This document shows positions 62,088 to 64,000 of a DNA stretch of 64,000 bases, piece after piece. Position 1 is the first letter of the stretch. Every line of letters starts with the position of its first letter. The stretch covers positions 1 to 64,000 of the forward strand of contig JAEZCE010000029.1 of NCBI GenBank assembly GCA_023429995.1, read 5' to 3'. Position numbers and translations under genes: made by a program. Below the pieces are notes generated by a model. The model did not search any database and had not been told where the DNA came from. It saw nothing but the letters and a program-made list of their open reading frames with translations. The DNA comes from Bacillota bacterium (lineage in GTDB: Bacteria; Bacillota; UBA4882; UBA8346).

Positions 62088-62909
62088 ATGGATTTTATAG
62101 AATTATTAAAAGTGATTTTTTTGGGGATTATAGAGGGAATTACCGAATGGCTTCCCATCAGCAGTACAGGCCATATGCTGCTTGTAGACGAATTTATTTC
62201 GCTTAATACGAGCGAAGCGTTCAAAGAAATGTTTATCGTTATTATCCAGCTTGGGGCAATTTTTGCTGTTGTCGTCATGTTTTGGGATAAAATATTCCCA
62301 TTTCAATTTAACCAACGTACTATTATCAGAAAAGATGTTGTTTCCATGTGGGGCAAAGTTGCCATTGCATGTATTCCAACAGGCATTCTTGGCATTTTGT
62401 TTGATGATTTTTTAGAACAGCATTTCGGAACGGCCATTTCCATTGCTATAATGCTGATTGTTTACGGAATTGGCTTTATTGCTGTGGAAACATGGAATAA
62501 GAAACGTACGCCAATGATAAATAATGTTTCCGATATAAGCTTTAAAACGGCTATTTTGTTTGGATTGTTTCAATCGCTTGCTATGATACCCGGCACATCA
62601 CGTTCGGGAGCTACGATTATTGGTGCATTACTGATTGGCGTATCAAGGATAGCAGCGTCAGAGTTCTCTTTCTTTCTTGCCATCCCTACCATGCTGGGGG
62701 CAAGTGCATTCAAATTGATGAAGTTTGGTTTTGCCTTTTCAGCCACAGAATTAATAACGCTTTTGGTAGGCATGGCAGTTGCCTTTGCCGTATCACTGTT
62801 GACAATTCGATTCCTTATGAACTATATCCAAAAGCACGATTTCAAAGTGTTCGGTTGGTATCGTATTGTATTTGGAATTATTGTGCTAGCAGTATTTGTT
62901 TTGAAATGA
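62088..62909 (+). CDS. uppP: undecaprenyl-diphosphatase UppP/BcrD
   Basis: A 273-residue polytopic protein. The EGITE motif (E16, E20) with WLPISSTGH and the PGTSRSGAT motif are the active-site signatures of UppP/BacA. It dephosphorylates undecaprenyl diphosphate, the lipid that bacitracin sequesters. Position as the last gene of the bcrABD-type operon makes it the BcrD equivalent rather than the housekeeping copy. Confidence 0.93.
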   Translation: MDFIELLKVIFLGIIEGITEWLPISSTGHMLLVDEFISLNTSEAFKEMFIVIIQLGAIFAVVVMFWDKIFPFQFNQRTIIRKDVVSMWGKVAIACIPTGILGILFDDFLEQHFGTAISIAIMLIVYGIGFIAVETWNKKRTPMINNVSDISFKTAILFGLFQSLAMIPGTSRSGATIIGALLIGVSRIAASEFSFFLAIPTMLGASAFKLMKFGFAFSATELITLLVGMAVAFAVSLLTIRFLMNYIQKHDFKVFGWYRIVFGIIVLAVFVLK

Positions 62910-62980
62910 CCTATAAAGAATAATAAAGCGATTTGAAGCTACCAGAAAATGCTTTTTGCCGCCATACTCTCACCCCGCTC

Positions 62981-63009
62981 TTGACAACCAGTCCTACATT
63001 GAATAAACT
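62981..63009 (+). promoter_or_regulatory. promoter of the riboswitch/GDT1 transcript
   Basis: TTGACA (62981-62986), 17-bp spacer, TAAACT (63004-63009). Confidence 0.75.
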
Positions 63010-63015
63010 TAAAAA

Positions 63016-63220
63016 GAGTTAAAGGGGAGTAACATTCGTGGCTTTCTCAAAATTATTAGAAATCAATGAGATATATCGTTAATGAATGAGACATTTAATA
63101 TTATATCTCCATTGAAAATTTTTCTTTCGAGACAGCCTCGTCAGATAAAGTCAACATACCGGTCTAAAACCTGGCTTTATCTCCCGCGCGGCATTATTGC
63201 GTCCGAGTTGTGAGACCTTT
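63016..63220 (+). ncRNA. yybP-ykoY (manganese) riboswitch
   Basis: The conserved 5' element AAAGGGGAGTA (63021-63031) and the 3' element TGTGAGACCTTT (63209-63220) are present; in the known structure these come together to bind Mn2+. The distance between them (about 180 nt) is longer than usual because of an extra variable arm containing the hairpin GATAAAG...CTTTATC (about 63146-63182). The transcript leads into a terminator and a GDT1-family transporter, a known Mn-regulated class. Confidence 0.8.
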
Positions 63221-63264
63221 AACATAATCCAAACATGGTTTGGGTTATGTTAAGGGTTTTTTTG
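63216..63264 (+). terminator. riboswitch expression-platform terminator
   Basis: Left arm CCTTTAACATAATCC (63216-63230) pairs with GGGTTATGTTAAGG (63242-63255), followed by seven T. The left arm overlaps the 3' end of the riboswitch core, so ligand binding can sequester it and allow readthrough. Confidence 0.85.
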
Positions 63265-63322
63265 TTTCTCCCGATAACCTGTAAGCGGCGGTAATCAATA
63301 ACATGTAACGGAGGAATTATCC

Positions 63323-64000
63323 ATGAACGCTTTCTGGCTCTCATTTGCCATGATTTTTTTGGCTGAACTCGGGGACAAGACCCAGCTGGTAGCCCTGACC
63401 TTAGCTACTTGTTATAACGCCCGGGTGGTTATATGGGGCATTTTTTGGTCGACCTTGACCATTCATATATTTTCGGCCGGTATCGGCTGGCTCATCGGCG
63501 GCCACCTCCCGACAAATTTGATTCTATTTACAGCCGGACTTGCCTTTATCGGTTTCGGATTTTGGACGCTGCGCGGCGACTCGCTGGATGATGATGAAAA
63601 ATCATGCGATACCAAGAAAAAAAAGGGCGTTTTCTGGATGGTCTTTGTCACTTTCTTTTTGGCCGAGCTGGGCGATAAAACAATGCTCAGTACCGTTACA
63701 CTGGCAACCGCCAATCCCTTTATACCGGTATGGCTTGGCTCGACAATCGGCATGGTTTTCTCCGACGGACTGGCAATCGTGGTTGGCAAAGTACTGGGCG
63801 CCAAACTTCCGGAACGACTGATTAAAATCGGGGCTTCGATCATTTTCTTCGGTTTTGGAATATTCAGCATGGTGGATGGAGGACGCAAGCTCCCCCTTTA
63901 TGCTTGGGCCGGAGGCATAATAATTATTTGGGTATTGTTTTTTATTTTCTTCCGGAAAAATTTGTCCTTGATGGGTAAAAAAAGCGAAAATACCCCTGAA
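63323..64000 (+). CDS. GDT1/TMEM165-family (UPF0016) Mn2+ exporter, 3' end outside window
   Basis: 226 codons without a stop. Two copies of the hallmark E-x-G-D-K-T (AELGDKT near residues 14-20 and again near 111-117) lie in the first helix of each three-helix half. Family members export Mn2+/Ca2+ in exchange for protons. GGAGG lies about nine bases upstream. The manganese riboswitch upstream supports manganese efflux as its role. The C-terminal region after residue about 205 (charged MGKKSENTPE) is near the normal family end. Confidence 0.9.
   Translation, partial: MNAFWLSFAMIFLAELGDKTQLVALTLATCYNARVVIWGIFWSTLTIHIFSAGIGWLIGGHLPTNLILFTAGLAFIGFGFWTLRGDSLDDDEKSCDTKKKKGVFWMVFVTFFLAELGDKTMLSTVTLATANPFIPVWLGSTIGMVFSDGLAIVVGKVLGAKLPERLIKIGASIIFFGFGIFSMVDGGRKLPLYAWAGGIIIIWVLFFIFFRKNLSLMGKKSENTPE

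Overview
The window reads as one chromosomal segment of an anaerobic, diderm (outer-membrane-bearing) member of the Firmicutes. Gene order infC-rpmI-rplT, Rex, RecD2, TetR/LacI/DeoR regulators and ribose-type ABC transporters are Firmicutes-like. A secreted OmpA-domain protein, a TolC-family outer-membrane channel, a MacA/MacB-type exporter and two sugar-binding proteins without a lipobox cysteine all imply a periplasm and outer membrane. A lineage such as Negativicutes, Halanaerobiia or the Limnochordia/Hydrogenispora group would fit, but the sequence alone does not decide this.

Layout. 0-0.7 kb: 3' part of a DDE transposase. 0.8-3.7 kb: recD2 and rex. 3.9-13.9 kb: a minus-strand, 12-gene operon for an energy-converting group 4 [NiFe] hydrogenase built almost like respiratory complex I (NuoA, B, C, D, H, I, J, K-like subunits plus three antiporter-like L/M/N subunits), ending in its own maturation protease. 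14.2-14.9 kb: tandemly duplicated small zinc-ribbon genes with duplicated promoters and a conserved leader element. 15.2-19.0 kb: OmpA-domain protein, infC-rpmI-rplT with attenuator leader and a probable ATT start on infC, and TolC. 19.1-27.7 kb: TetR regulators, a TPR/transglutaminase secreted protein, a ParB-like/ferredoxin fusion and a MacAB-type exporter whose TetR promoter carries a clean palindrome. 27.7-30.3 kb: NudC-like Nudix hydrolase, metallophosphoesterase and YitT-family membrane protein.

30.4-36.6 kb: first ribose-type ABC transporter, a serine hydrolase and a LacI regulator, tied together by shared operator sequences. 36.6-38.3 kb: a 1.65-kb gene-free, repeat-rich stretch (purine-rich inverted repeats, nine 21-bp tandem repeats, ATCCTG-type direct repeats). 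38.3-40.9 kb: 3-methyladenine glycosylase, aldo/keto reductase, DeoR regulator. 40.9-55.8 kb: a large sugar-catabolic locus arranged divergently around a control region at 49.9-50.2 kb: minus strand TIM-barrel isomerase, zinc alcohol dehydrogenase, Old-Yellow-Enzyme-like oxidoreductase, second ribose-type ABC transporter and a chemoreceptor; plus strand PfkB kinase, class II aldolase, DeoR, FGGY kinase, ribulose-phosphate-epimerase-like protein and PHP phosphoesterase. The substrate is not evident. 55.8-59.4 kb: alpha/beta hydrolase, small hypothetical, MATE exporter, AraC regulator.

59.6-62.9 kb: a bacitracin-resistance cassette bcrR-bcrA-bcrB-bcrD (uppP), including a GACA-N7-TGTC inverted repeat matching the BcrR site described in Enterococcus. 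63.0-64.0 kb: a yybP-ykoY (manganese) riboswitch with terminator upstream of a GDT1/TMEM165-family transporter that runs off the window.

Start codons were revised by ribosome-binding-site position wherever an upstream in-frame start looked wrong. No tRNA, rRNA or CRISPR array was recognised.
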